Source: Anaerolineae bacterium
Lineage (GTDB): Bacteria > Chloroflexota > Anaerolineae > Anaerolineales > UBA4823
Assembly: GCA_003130835.1 (NCBI GenBank)
Contig: QEXX01000053.1
Coordinates: 1 to 57,316, forward strand
Length of the DNA stretch: 57,316 nt
Direction: 5' to 3'
Below, piece after piece: positions 34,090 to 42,970 of this stretch. Position 1 is the stretch's first letter. Every line of letters starts with the position of its first letter. The position numbers were made by a program, and so were the translations under genes. Below the pieces are notes generated by a model. That model made no database searches and was not told the origin of the DNA. It worked only from the letters and a program-made list of their open reading frames with translations.

Positions 34090-34868
34090 ACACGACCGCT
34101 CGATCGAAATCGAAACTTCTTTTCACCCTGTTAATCGGTCTTGCCCTTGCCTCCATCTTCTTAGCTGGGTGTTCAGCCGAGTCGCAATGGTCCGCACCTG
34201 GGCTAACCTTGACGGTTGAGCCGGCCGGACAGCCCAAGCAGGTCAGCTCTGGGGTGCAGTTGCTCATCCTCATCACCATCCTATCCCTCGCCCCATCGCT
34301 ATTGGTGATGACCACTTCTTTTGCCCGAATCATTATCGTGCTCTCGCTCTTGCGCAACGCCATTGGCACACCTCAAATTCCACCCAACCAAGTCTTGGTC
34401 GGGTTAGCCTTAATTTTGACCTTTTTTATTATGTCGCCGGTGTATGGACAAATCGATCAACAAGCTTTGAAACCCTATATGGCTGGGCAGATTGATCAAT
34501 CCACTGCCTTCAAGAACGCCATGGCGCCCTTGCGCGAATTCATGTTCAAACAAACCCGCCAAAAAGACCTAGAGCTTTTCTTGGAGATGAACCACCAAGA
34601 AAGGCCAAACACACTCGATGACATTCCCACCGTGGTTTTGCTGCCTGCCTTTGTTTTGAGCGAGCTTCGCACGGCTTTCATTATGGGCTTCGCCATCTAC
34701 ATTCCTTTTCTGATTATTGATATGGTGATTTCTTCTATCTTACTTTCGATGGGGATGATGATGTTACCCCCATCGTTGATCTCATTGCCTTTCAAGATTC
34801 TGCTCTTTGTGATGGTAGATGGTTGGTATTTGATCATCCGCTCACTATCGATGAGTTTCTTTCAATGA
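34086..34868 (+). CDS. fliP: Flagellar export gate protein FliP, with a lipobox-like signal
   Basis: FliP is the main subunit of the FliPQR export gate. The 260-residue protein has the family core: TTSFARIIIVLSLLRNAIG, PPNQVLVGLALILTFFIM, VLLPAFVLSELRTAF and FLIIDMVISSILLSMGMMM. FliP normally has a cleaved signal peptide; here the signal (KLLFTLLIGLALASIFLAGC) ends in LAGC, which fits a lipoprotein signal peptidase site with Cys near residue 28. The mature N-terminus could be lipid-modified. The start overlaps fliO by four bases. Confidence 0.95.
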   Translation: MNTTARSKSKLLFTLLIGLALASIFLAGCSAESQWSAPGLTLTVEPAGQPKQVSSGVQLLILITILSLAPSLLVMTTSFARIIIVLSLLRNAIGTPQIPPNQVLVGLALILTFFIMSPVYGQIDQQALKPYMAGQIDQSTAFKNAMAPLREFMFKQTRQKDLELFLEMNHQERPNTLDDIPTVVLLPAFVLSELRTAFIMGFAIYIPFLIIDMVISSILLSMGMMMLPPSLISLPFKILLFVMVDGWYLIIRSLSMSFFQ

Positions 34869-34876
34869 GGTGAACT

Positions 34877-35146
34877 ATGACCGAATCATACATCATGGGT
34901 TTCGCTCAAAATGCCTTGATCACCGTTCTAATTGTCGGAGGACCAATCCTTCTGGTTAGTTTAGTGGTCGGCAGCCTGGTCAGTTTGTTCCAAGCCGCCA
35001 CCCAAATTCACGAAGCCACTTTGACTTTTGTACCCAAAATCATCGGCATCGGTTTCGTGATCGCCATTCTCGGCTCTTGGATGGGGCAAAAAATGCTCTC
35101 CTTCACGATTATGATCTTCACGAGTCTAGCAGAACTGCCTCGCTGA
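34877..35146 (+). CDS. fliQ: Flagellar export gate protein FliQ
   Basis: An 89-residue protein with two membrane helices and the family core GPILLVSLVVGSLVSLFQAATQI and TLTFVPKIIG. FliQ packs around FliP in the export gate. AGGTG precedes the ATG and the gene starts eight bases after fliP. In most species fliR follows directly; here two signalling genes come in between. Confidence 0.94.
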   Translation: MTESYIMGFAQNALITVLIVGGPILLVSLVVGSLVSLFQAATQIHEATLTFVPKIIGIGFVIAILGSWMGQKMLSFTIMIFTSLAELPR

Positions 35147-35162
35147 TGGTGAAGAGAAAACT

Positions 35163-36038
35163 ATGCCCATGACTCCTGCAAACGTGACAGCCCGGCGCCG
35201 TTTAGATGAGATCATCCGCAGCGTCCATCGTCTGCGCCCGTTGCCGGCTAGCGCCACCCGCCTGCTTAAGGAATTGGATGATCCTCACGCTACCGCCCGC
35301 ACAGTGGCAGAACTGATCGCTTTAGATCAAGCTTTAACGGCTTACGTATTGAAGGTTGCCAATTCTGCCGCCTTGGGATACCTGATTCCCTGTGCCTCGA
35401 TTCAAGAAGCCGTGGTACGTCTGGGCTTTCAGCAAATCCGCTCCCTGGTTTACAGTACCATAACAGCAGGGCCACTGAGCGCCCGGCTGTCAGGCTATCG
35501 CTTGGGGGATCAGGGGTTATGGTATCACAGTGTGGCAGTGGCAAGTTCTGCTCACTGGTTAGCCACCGCCCTCCATTACCCCGACCCGGAGAAAGCGTAT
35601 GTGGCTGGCTTACTGCACGACATCGGTAAACTGGTCTTAGACCAATATGTTATGGCAGACTATAACCAAATCGCCAGCATGATGCGCGCCAATCGTCTTC
35701 CGATGTGGCAGGTTGAAGAACGGTTGTTTGGCATCGATCACGCTGGCGTGGGAGGCTTAGCCGCCACGCATTGGCAATTCCCCACCGAATTAACCGAAGC
35801 CATCCGTTACCATCACGCCCCGAACGCTGATCTTCCCGACCAGCGGTTGGCTGCTCTGGTCAACCTTGCCAATGCCTTAGCTCCCGAAGACCAAACCGAA
35901 GACCCCGTTCTGGCAGGAAAAATCATCCATCCAACCACTATGGTAATCCTTAAACTGACACCCGAGAAGATTGCTCCCCTTGCCGAGCGGCTCAAGGAAG
36001 GCTTATTTGTCTATCAAGATCGCCTGCAACTACCCTAA
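35163..36038 (+). CDS. HDOD-domain protein inside the flagellar operon
   Basis: The 291-residue protein is one HDOD domain: LPASATRLLKELDDP, IALDQALTAYVLKVANSAA, IQEAVVRLGFQQIRSLV, and an HD-like segment with LLHDIGK (about 160) and YHHAP near 225. HDOD proteins are signalling modules often tied to motility, c-di-GMP or chemotaxis; most are not active phosphohydrolases. The HDIGK motif is intact here, so catalytic activity cannot be ruled out. It starts 16 bases after fliQ and the receiver protein follows 15 bases later, splitting fliQ from fliR. Confidence 0.85.
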   Translation: MPMTPANVTARRRLDEIIRSVHRLRPLPASATRLLKELDDPHATARTVAELIALDQALTAYVLKVANSAALGYLIPCASIQEAVVRLGFQQIRSLVYSTITAGPLSARLSGYRLGDQGLWYHSVAVASSAHWLATALHYPDPEKAYVAGLLHDIGKLVLDQYVMADYNQIASMMRANRLPMWQVEERLFGIDHAGVGGLAATHWQFPTELTEAIRYHHAPNADLPDQRLAALVNLANALAPEDQTEDPVLAGKIIHPTTMVILKLTPEKIAPLAERLKEGLFVYQDRLQLP

Positions 36039-36053
36039 GGAGAGAATGCTCAA

Positions 36054-36437
36054 ATGCGCAATCCTATTCTGTTAATTGTTGAGGACGACCCGCTCATGCG
36101 AGACCTTCTCGAGCTTGCTTTGCGCCAGCATTTCTCACCGCCATTCGAGATTCAATTGGCTACGGACGGAGCCAAAGCCCTTGAGATGATTCAAGCATCC
36201 TCCCCCAGCTTAATTGTTTTGGATATCTTGTTGCCCCAGATGAACGGACTGCAAATATTGCAACACCTGCGCGAGCGCCCAAACAATGGGCAGCATCCAC
36301 GAATTTTGGTGATCTCTGCATTAGGTGTCCGCGAAGTGGTGCAACAAGCGGTTGATCGAGGGGCAGATGACTTTTTGGTCAAACCCTTTGACATCGAAAC
36401 CCTAATTGCGCGCCTAAAAGCGGTCTTGGTACAATAA
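36054..36437 (+). CDS. Single-domain response regulator (CheY-like)
   Basis: The 127-residue protein is a receiver only: LLIVEDDPLMRDLLE (acidic pair), SLIVLDILLPQMNGLQIL (phospho-Asp near 57), VISALG and DFLVKPFDIETL (Lys near 109). It has no output domain, so it acts by binding a partner. Its place after the HDOD gene and before fliR suggests that they form a pair that modulates export or the motor. It is not certain that it is the CheY that binds FliM. Confidence 0.9.
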   Translation: MRNPILLIVEDDPLMRDLLELALRQHFSPPFEIQLATDGAKALEMIQASSPSLIVLDILLPQMNGLQILQHLRERPNNGQHPRILVISALGVREVVQQAVDRGADDFLVKPFDIETLIARLKAVLVQ

Positions 36438-36589
36438 ATCCCTGATAATCTCTTGCTATCGGCAAGACGGTTAAAATCTTGAGCTTTTTTCGGCATTTTT
36501 TACGCAATATTTAGTTGACCTTCATCTCTCATTTACTGCAGAATTGACTAGGTCTGGGTATCCTTAGGGTGGAGATAGAAGCAAAAGCC

Positions 36590-37360
36590 ATGAACGAATC
36601 ATTGGTCAACGTTGCTCAATTTCAAGCCTTTTTCCTGACTTTTACCAGGATTATGGCAGCCCTGATCCATGTTCCGGTTTTGGCAGGTCGTTCGATCCCC
36701 AATCCGATCAAGATCGGACTTGGGCTCATCTTAGCGATTTTCATGACTCCCCTGAACTTTGCCGGCTTTGGTCGGTTGGGAATGGACATCCTTTCGTTCT
36801 CTATTGCGATCGGAAAGGAAATTCTCATTGGCACTCTGGCTGGCTATGCTGCCAATTTAGCCTTTGGCGCCTTGAGCATCGCCGGCAACCTGATCGGTTT
36901 GGGCAGTGGTTTTGCGGCAGCCCAAATCCTTAATCCCACTTTGGAAGAACAAGGTACACCACTGGATCAAATCCTTGTAATCACCGCTTTTCTCATCTTT
37001 TTAGCTATTAACGGGCATCACAGCTTTATTATTGGGCTTCAGCACACCTTTGAGATCTTGCCGCTCAATTCGGATCTCCCCACCGTCGCTCAAGAACCGG
37101 TGCTTCGCTTGACAGCCAACCTCATCAAGATCGGCGTGCAGATGTCGTTTCCCTTACTAGCCACCTTGTTATTGACCGATCTGGCTTTAGGGCTGCTTGC
37201 CCGCGTTGCCCCGCAAATTCAGGTGTTCTTCTTGGGCATTCCGCTCAAGATTGGTTTAGGCATTTTTGCATTCTCGATTGCCATTCCTGCTCTGTTGCCA
37301 TTGATTCGTACCGTTTTTAGCAATATGGCAACGCAAATGTTGCTGCTGCTTGGAAAGTAA
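36590..37360 (+). CDS. fliR: Flagellar export gate protein FliR
   Basis: The protein (256 residues from ATG 36590) has six membrane spans and the FliR core: FFLTFTRIMAALIHVPVL, KIGLGLILAIFMTP, GKEILIGTLAGYAANLAFGAL and HHSFIIGLQHTF. FliR completes the FliPQR channel. A GTG at 36569 in the same frame would add seven polar residues; GGGTGGAGA lies between the two, too far from the ATG to decide. One base separates its stop from flhB. The 130-base gap before it has no clear promoter. Confidence 0.93.
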   Translation: MNESLVNVAQFQAFFLTFTRIMAALIHVPVLAGRSIPNPIKIGLGLILAIFMTPLNFAGFGRLGMDILSFSIAIGKEILIGTLAGYAANLAFGALSIAGNLIGLGSGFAAAQILNPTLEEQGTPLDQILVITAFLIFLAINGHHSFIIGLQHTFEILPLNSDLPTVAQEPVLRLTANLIKIGVQMSFPLLATLLLTDLALGLLARVAPQIQVFFLGIPLKIGLGIFAFSIAIPALLPLIRTVFSNMATQMLLLLGK

Positions 37361-37361
37361 C

Positions 37362-38429
37362 ATGCCTGAGAAGACCGAACCACCGACCAGCCGTAAGATT
37401 CAAGAAGCCCGTAAAGAGGGCATGGTAGCGTTGAGCCAAGAGCTGAACGCTGCAGCCGCCATGCTCATCGGTGTTTGGCTGCTGAGTTCGCCAGGCAAAA
37501 AGGTGATTGCTGAGCTCCAAGCCATGATCGTTGAAACCGTGACGTCCTTGCCAAGCGGTGAGGTCAGCAGCGTTTGGTTTACCCAACGAATCATCAACGA
37601 CTTGCTGCGGGTCGGCAAAGACCTGCTACTGATCATCTTAGGATTAGGGCTGGTTGGGGTTTCCATCACGCTGGTGCAGACCAATTTTCTATGGTCAAGC
37701 AAACGCATTACCTTCAACCTCAGTCGGCTTAACCCGCTCAATGGCTTTAAGCGGCTTTTCTCCCTGCAAGGTTTGGTTGAATGGATCAAAGCCCTGCTCA
37801 AATTGTCCCTGATTGGGTGGGTGGTGTATGCCTACCTGCGCAATCAACTTTCGCCCTTGCTTCACTTAACCGATTTGGATTTCAATAGTGCCGTTACTGT
37901 TTGGGGTGATATTGCCATTCAGTTGGCATTACGGGTTGGAGCGGCCTTCCTGATCCTCGCCTTTGCCGATTATGCCTACCAACGCTGGACTTACCGACGC
38001 TCCTTGATGATGACAAAAGAAGAGGTTAAGGAAGAAATGAAACGCAGCGAGGGCGATCCGATGATCAAGAATCGCATCCGCGGGCAAATGCGCAAGATGT
38101 TGCGCTCGATCATGATGGCAAATGTCCCCAAAGCGGATGTGATCATCACGAACCCCACCCACCTTGCCATTGCCATCCGCTATGATCCCGAAACCATGAA
38201 TGCTCCTGTTGTGGTTGCCAAAGGTGCTTATTTGATTGCGCAACGAATCGTGCAAATTGCCATTGCCAACCACATTCCCGTGATTCAGAATATCCCGCTC
38301 GCCCGCGCCCTTTATAAGACGGTTGAAATTGACCAAGAAATTCCTCCCGAACTGTACGTAGCCATGGCGGAAGTTTTAGCTCACGTTTACGCTCTGCGCC
38401 AAAAGGTGCCTGCAGCCGTAGCATCCTAA
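37362..38429 (+). CDS. flhB: Flagellar export gate and substrate-switch protein FlhB
   Basis: FlhB opens the export gate and switches export from rod/hook to filament proteins after self-cleavage. The 355-residue protein has the family start EKTEPPTSRKIQEARKEGMV, four membrane spans (about 28-215), and a cytoplasmic domain with the self-cleavage motif NPTH (within VIITNPTHLAIAIRYDP, about residue 262), followed by IPVIQNIPLARALY and IPPELYVAMAEVLAHVY. ATG 37362 has GGAAAG just before it. A second, stand-alone copy of the C-terminal part is encoded at 48627-48929. Confidence 0.96.
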   Translation: MPEKTEPPTSRKIQEARKEGMVALSQELNAAAAMLIGVWLLSSPGKKVIAELQAMIVETVTSLPSGEVSSVWFTQRIINDLLRVGKDLLLIILGLGLVGVSITLVQTNFLWSSKRITFNLSRLNPLNGFKRLFSLQGLVEWIKALLKLSLIGWVVYAYLRNQLSPLLHLTDLDFNSAVTVWGDIAIQLALRVGAAFLILAFADYAYQRWTYRRSLMMTKEEVKEEMKRSEGDPMIKNRIRGQMRKMLRSIMMANVPKADVIITNPTHLAIAIRYDPETMNAPVVVAKGAYLIAQRIVQIAIANHIPVIQNIPLARALYKTVEIDQEIPPELYVAMAEVLAHVYALRQKVPAAVAS

Positions 38430-38450
38430 CCCCATGAGGTAGCATAGGTT

Positions 38451-40523
38451 ATGACCGTTCGCACAGAACCACTCCCTACCAATCAATGGATCAACCTCCT
38501 GCGCTCGAAAGACATTGTCTTGGCATTGGCGGTCATCCTGATCATCGGCTTGATGTTGGTACCCCTGCCGCCGATTGCTATGGACTTTCTCATTGTCTTC
38601 AACCTTGCCCTGTCGATCGGGGTGATGTTGCTCTCGATGTACATCGCCCGGCCGATGGATTTTTCGGTGTTCCCCTCGGTGCTCTTACTGGTAACCTTGT
38701 TTCGACTAGGCTTGAATATCGCTGCCAGTCGCCTGATTCTGATTCAAGGTGATGCCGGCAAAGTCATCAGCACATTCGGCTCCCTAATTCTGGGTGGCAA
38801 CTACGTTGTCGGTGTGGTTGTGTTCCTGATGTTAATGGTAATCCAGTTCGTTGTGATCACCAATGGCGCCGGGCGCGTCGCCGAAGTGGCTGCTCGTTTT
38901 ACTTTGGATGCCATGCCGGGCAAACAACTCTCGATTGACGCCGAATTGAACGCCGGCTTGATCGATGAGACCCAAGCCCGCGCTCGCCGCCGTGAAATCG
39001 AGATCGAAGCTGATTTCTACGGCGCTATGGATGGCGCCAGCAAGTTCGTGCGCGGCGATGCGATCGCTGCAGTGATCGTGATGATCGTCAACATCATCGG
39101 CGGTTTTGTGATCGGCATCGTTCAGCGCCAGCTCTCCCTGCTAGATGCCCTGCAAACTTACACCCTGTTGACCGTCGGCGCTGGCTTAGCGGTGCAAATT
39201 CCCGCTCTAATCGTTTCCTCTGCTTCCGGATTAATCGTCACCCGCACTACCAGCGATCTATCGCTTGGTTCCGATATGATCGGACAGCTTTCCAACTTCA
39301 GTGCCCTAGGGATTGGAACCCTGATTATCGCCATCATCGGTCTAATACCCGGCTTGCCAAAGCTGCCCTTCCTGTTGGTAGCGGCGGGTTTCGGCGCAGC
39401 CGCATACGCAGCCTGGAATTTACAGCAAAAGCAAGTTCAAAAACCGGTCGAAGAGGTGATTACCGCCGAACCTGAGTCACCCCAGGATATGCTCGAAATG
39501 GTGGTCGCCGATCCGTTGGAGATCGAGATCGGCTACGGACTCATCCCTCTCATTGATGATAGCCAGCCCGATAATTTGTTACGGCGCATCACCGGTATCC
39601 GCCGCCAACTGATGAACGAACTAGGGTTTGTCCTACCCATTGTGCGCGTGCGCGATAACTTACGCCTCTCCCCTCAGGAATACCGCATCAAAATTCGGCG
39701 CGAAGAGGTGGTGCGCGGGGAACTGCTCATTGACCGCTATCTCGCCATTCCAGGCAACGAGACCGAGGAGAAAATCCATGGCATTCCAACTACCGAACCG
39801 GCTTTCGGTCTGCCAGCGATCTGGATTGGAGATGCCGAAAAGGGTCGTGCAGAATTGCTCGGCTATACCGTGGTCACGCCGCTTTCTGTGCTGAGCACTC
39901 ACCTGACGGAAGTGGTACGCAACTATGCCGCCGACCTGCTGAACCGCCAGATGGTTCAGGAAATGATCGACCAACTGCGCGCCCGCACCCCTGCCATGGT
40001 CGAAGGTGTCGTTCCCGAACAAATCACCCTAGGAGAATTACAAGCCGTTCTGCGCTGCCTGCTCAAAGAACGCATCCCGATTCGCGACCTGGGTGGCATC
40101 CTTGAAGTCATCGCCGATAATGCTGCGGTCACCCGCAATCCTTTCATCTTGGCGGAAGCCGTGCGCCAATCCATGGCCCGCACCATCACCAATCTCTATC
40201 GGGAAGAAGATGGCAGCCTCCATGTCTTTACCCTATCGCCTCAATTAGAAAGCCTGTTGCGTGACAATCTTATTTCTAACGAAAACGGTATTGGCTTTAG
40301 CATTGACGCTCAAACCGCCCAGCAAATCTTAATCCGCACTGGTGAGCAGATGGAAAAACTAGCTCAAGCTGGACATTATCCGATTCTGCTCTGCCCCCGC
40401 GAAATCCGCCTTGCCTTTCGCAAGTTAGTTGAGCAATCGTTGCCCAATTTAGTGGTGCTGGCCTTCTCCGAAGTCAGCCCCGGCACAAAAGTCAAATCAC
40501 ACGGCATGGTAATGGAAGGGTAA
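38451..40523 (+). CDS. flhA: Flagellar export gate protein FlhA
   Basis: FlhA forms the nonameric ring of the export gate that takes substrates from chaperones. The 690-residue protein has eight membrane spans in the first 325 residues, with the conserved VFPSVLLLVTLFRLGLNIA (split by turns) and the cytoplasmic loop AEVAARFTLDAMPGKQLSID (about 143-162). The large C-terminal cytoplasmic domain (about 350-690) is complete. GAGGTAG precedes the ATG. It is followed by flhF after three bases. Confidence 0.97.
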   Translation: MTVRTEPLPTNQWINLLRSKDIVLALAVILIIGLMLVPLPPIAMDFLIVFNLALSIGVMLLSMYIARPMDFSVFPSVLLLVTLFRLGLNIAASRLILIQGDAGKVISTFGSLILGGNYVVGVVVFLMLMVIQFVVITNGAGRVAEVAARFTLDAMPGKQLSIDAELNAGLIDETQARARRREIEIEADFYGAMDGASKFVRGDAIAAVIVMIVNIIGGFVIGIVQRQLSLLDALQTYTLLTVGAGLAVQIPALIVSSASGLIVTRTTSDLSLGSDMIGQLSNFSALGIGTLIIAIIGLIPGLPKLPFLLVAAGFGAAAYAAWNLQQKQVQKPVEEVITAEPESPQDMLEMVVADPLEIEIGYGLIPLIDDSQPDNLLRRITGIRRQLMNELGFVLPIVRVRDNLRLSPQEYRIKIRREEVVRGELLIDRYLAIPGNETEEKIHGIPTTEPAFGLPAIWIGDAEKGRAELLGYTVVTPLSVLSTHLTEVVRNYAADLLNRQMVQEMIDQLRARTPAMVEGVVPEQITLGELQAVLRCLLKERIPIRDLGGILEVIADNAAVTRNPFILAEAVRQSMARTITNLYREEDGSLHVFTLSPQLESLLRDNLISNENGIGFSIDAQTAQQILIRTGEQMEKLAQAGHYPILLCPREIRLAFRKLVEQSLPNLVVLAFSEVSPGTKVKSHGMVMEG

Positions 40524-40526
40524 GCG

Positions 40527-41738
40527 ATGGAACCGAAAACTTTTACTGCTCCGTCGAGTCAAGAAGCTTTAGAGCTTGTGCAAAACGAATTCGGGCCTGA
40601 GGCCATAATTCTATCTGTCCGCCAAGTGCCAGGCGGCCCAGCCTGGGAAGTCTGGAAACAACCCCTCGTTGAAGTGTTGGCAATGCCGGGCACACCCAGC
40701 GTTGCCATTCCAACTCAAAAAAGTCAATCGAAACTTTCGTCTCAGCAAGCCCAAAAGGGAGCCCTCGCTTCGGCAATCGCCAACGCACTCTTGAAAAAAC
40801 CAGCCGAAGCCGCCGTAAATGAGATTGACCCCCAAGCTTACCTTGCCCAATTGGCGGAGAAATTAGCAAGGCAGCAAGTCGAACAAACCTTGCCCAAGCC
40901 TGAACCTCAACCCCCCACTCAAGAGAAACCCGCTCTTAACATTCCACCTGCTTTGGTGCGCGCCCGTCAGGAACTGACAGAACAAGGTCTTGATGCGGAA
41001 ATCATCAAAGACCTCCTACGCCGCACTGCAGAGACTGTCAATCCCAAGGTCTTCAACGATGAAGAACGCATCCGTCAAACCCTGCGTAAGCAGCTTGAAA
41101 CCTATTTGCGCATTGTGCGCCTTGAACGCTGGCAAGCCGGCAAGACACGCATGGCGCGCATCATGTACGTAATTGGTCCAAGCGGGGCAGGAAAAACCAG
41201 CTTTTGCGCCCGACTAACTGCCCATCTCCGCCAAACCGACTCACGTCGCATTGCGTGGGTATGCGCCGATACGATCCGTACCGGAGCCATTGCGCAAACC
41301 CGAGCTTATGCCGAAGCGTTTGGAATTGAACCCCACTTTGTTTACACAACAGCCGACTTACAACAAACCTTTGCCAAGCTGGAAAACGAAGACCTGATCC
41401 TGGTCGATACACCTGCTCGGAATCCATACAACCCTCAGGAAGTGATCGAATTAGGTGAACTGTTGACCGTTGCGCCGCAAAAGATCACTTTTTTAGTGCT
41501 TGCAGCTTCGGCGAAGGAAGCTGACCTTCAACAGGCTGTCGCGGCCTTTACCCCATTGGGGGTGAACGCCTTTGTATTCACCAAACTCGATGAAACCGGT
41601 CAGCATGGCAGTCTCTTTAACCTGGTGTGGAAGAGCAAAATCCCCATCGCTTACTTATGCGACGGCAATCCGATCTTGGATCATCTTCACCCCGCCCAAG
41701 CAAGTGCTTTGTCTGAACTTGTTCTGAAGAAGAGTTGA
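40527..41738 (+). CDS. flhF: Flagellar GTPase FlhF (SRP family)
   Basis: FlhF sets the place and number of flagella. The 403-residue protein has the FlhF start (KTFTAPSSQEALELVQNEFGPEAIILSVRQV in family terms), a long Gln/Pro-rich B domain (about 60-205) and an NG GTPase domain: P-loop GPSGAGKTSFCARLTAHL (about 215), an ADTIRTGAI segment, and FVFTKLDETGQHGSL. The G3 motif reads VDTPARNPYN where DTAGR is usual, so GTP switching may be altered. The partner gene flhG is not found next to it. Confidence 0.92.
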   Translation: MEPKTFTAPSSQEALELVQNEFGPEAIILSVRQVPGGPAWEVWKQPLVEVLAMPGTPSVAIPTQKSQSKLSSQQAQKGALASAIANALLKKPAEAAVNEIDPQAYLAQLAEKLARQQVEQTLPKPEPQPPTQEKPALNIPPALVRARQELTEQGLDAEIIKDLLRRTAETVNPKVFNDEERIRQTLRKQLETYLRIVRLERWQAGKTRMARIMYVIGPSGAGKTSFCARLTAHLRQTDSRRIAWVCADTIRTGAIAQTRAYAEAFGIEPHFVYTTADLQQTFAKLENEDLILVDTPARNPYNPQEVIELGELLTVAPQKITFLVLAASAKEADLQQAVAAFTPLGVNAFVFTKLDETGQHGSLFNLVWKSKIPIAYLCDGNPILDHLHPAQASALSELVLKKS

Positions 41739-41742
41739 GAAA

Positions 41743-42102
41743 ATGGCGAAGAAACAAGACGCAAAACCACCAAAGGAACAAAAAAAGCCTAAACAACCCA
41801 AGACGCAAGCAGCCGTTCGGCACGCTGCACCCTTACCTTCGCTGTTGGACGTTTCTTTTTCGCTCGCCAGCCTGATTGTCCTCTTAGCCGGAGTGACGAC
41901 TGCTGGCGTCTCGCTGCTCAAAGGCTCTACGGTGCTCATGGCGGCTGTGCGAGGCTGTGTTGCCATTTTCTCTTTCGGAGCGATCTTCTGGCTGCTCAAC
42001 TACTTCCTTGCCCTGCAGGTCATCGAAAGCGCCAAAAAAGATCTTGAGGCGGCAAAATCCGAAATGGATCAAGGAGAGAGTACGCTTGAAGTACAAGCAT
42101 AA
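41743..42102 (+). CDS. Small two-span membrane protein of unknown function
   Basis: The 119-residue protein has a very basic, Lys/Pro/Gln-rich head (about 1-27), two membrane spans (about 34-56 and 64-88) and an acidic helical tail (AKKDLEAAKSEMDQGES). It fills the place between flhF and fliA that flhG holds in many species, but has no nucleotide-binding motif. I do not recognise it. Close spacing on both sides (4 and 13 bases) shows that it belongs to the operon, so a role in export or in placing the motor is possible. Confidence 0.65.
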   Translation: MAKKQDAKPPKEQKKPKQPKTQAAVRHAAPLPSLLDVSFSLASLIVLLAGVTTAGVSLLKGSTVLMAAVRGCVAIFSFGAIFWLLNYFLALQVIESAKKDLEAAKSEMDQGESTLEVQA

Positions 42103-42115
42103 GTTGATCTAATCT

Positions 42116-42970
42116 ATGGACACACGAAAAGACGACGCCGAATTAATCCAACATTTCTTGAAAACCCGCGACCCCCAAACGCGCGAGGAGATTATTTTAC
42201 GCTACATCCCCTTGGTGCATTTCGTCTTGGGCAGGTTGGGCATCTCTCAAGCGCTCGGCGCCGACTACGAAGACGCAGCCAGCCAAGGCATTCTCGGTCT
42301 GATCGAAGCCGTCGATCGGTACGACGCCTCTCATGGTACACAATTCAGCACCTATGCCATTTTGCGCATCCGTGGTAAGGTGATCGATCAACTGCGCTCT
42401 CACGATTGGCTCTCGCGCGGCGCACGCCAGCGCGCCCGCCAATTACAAGGGGCAATCGACAGCTTTTGGGAAAAGAATCACCGACCTCCGAGCGAGGAAG
42501 AATTAGCCGAAGTCTTACACTGGGATGAGGAGGGACTGCGCCAGGCATTCATTGACAGCAGCCATATTTTACTCTCGTTAGATACGGTCATCACCTCTGA
42601 AGGAGATGAAACCATCTCGTTACATGAAATCTTAGCCGATGAAGAACAACAAAACCCCGATACGCTGGTCGAAAACGAAGAACTCAAAGAAATCCTGATC
42701 CAGATTCTACAATCTCTACCCGAACGGGAGCAATTGGTTCTTTCATTATATTACTACGAGCGATTGACCTTTAAGGAAATCGGCATGGTTTTAGATGTAT
42801 CCGAGTCACGCGTTTGTCAATTACACACCAAAGCTATTTTGTCTTTGCGTGCCAAACTTAAGCGAGCACTGATGCAAACCGAAAATCACACGCAACCAGC
42901 CCATCTATTGCGTCAAGCTTCGCTTCACCGTTCAGAAAGCATCTCTGATCAGGGAGGTGCAACGCTATGA
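42116..42970 (+). CDS. fliA: Flagellar sigma factor FliA (sigma-28/WhiG family)
   Basis: FliA directs RNA polymerase to late flagellar genes and is held back by FlgM. The 284-residue protein has region 2 (YIPLVHFVLGRL, DYEDAASQGILGLIEAVDRYD, FSTYAILRIRGKVIDQLR), the WLSRGARQRARQL segment typical of sigma-28, region 3 (PPSEEELAEVLHWDEE) and region 4 (LPEREQLVLSLYYYERLTFKEIG with SRVCQLHTKA, in parts). A promoter that fits its recognition sequence lies before flgM at 44953. The stop overlaps the next start by four bases. Confidence 0.95.
   Translation: MDTRKDDAELIQHFLKTRDPQTREEIILRYIPLVHFVLGRLGISQALGADYEDAASQGILGLIEAVDRYDASHGTQFSTYAILRIRGKVIDQLRSHDWLSRGARQRARQLQGAIDSFWEKNHRPPSEEELAEVLHWDEEGLRQAFIDSSHILLSLDTVITSEGDETISLHEILADEEQQNPDTLVENEELKEILIQILQSLPEREQLVLSLYYYERLTFKEIGMVLDVSESRVCQLHTKAILSLRAKLKRALMQTENHTQPAHLLRQASLHRSESISDQGGATL

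Noticed and set aside
40117-40125. GCCGATAA inside flhA as a second sigma-28 promoter
   Set aside because: No TAAA-type -35 lies 11 bases upstream and the site is deep in a coding region.
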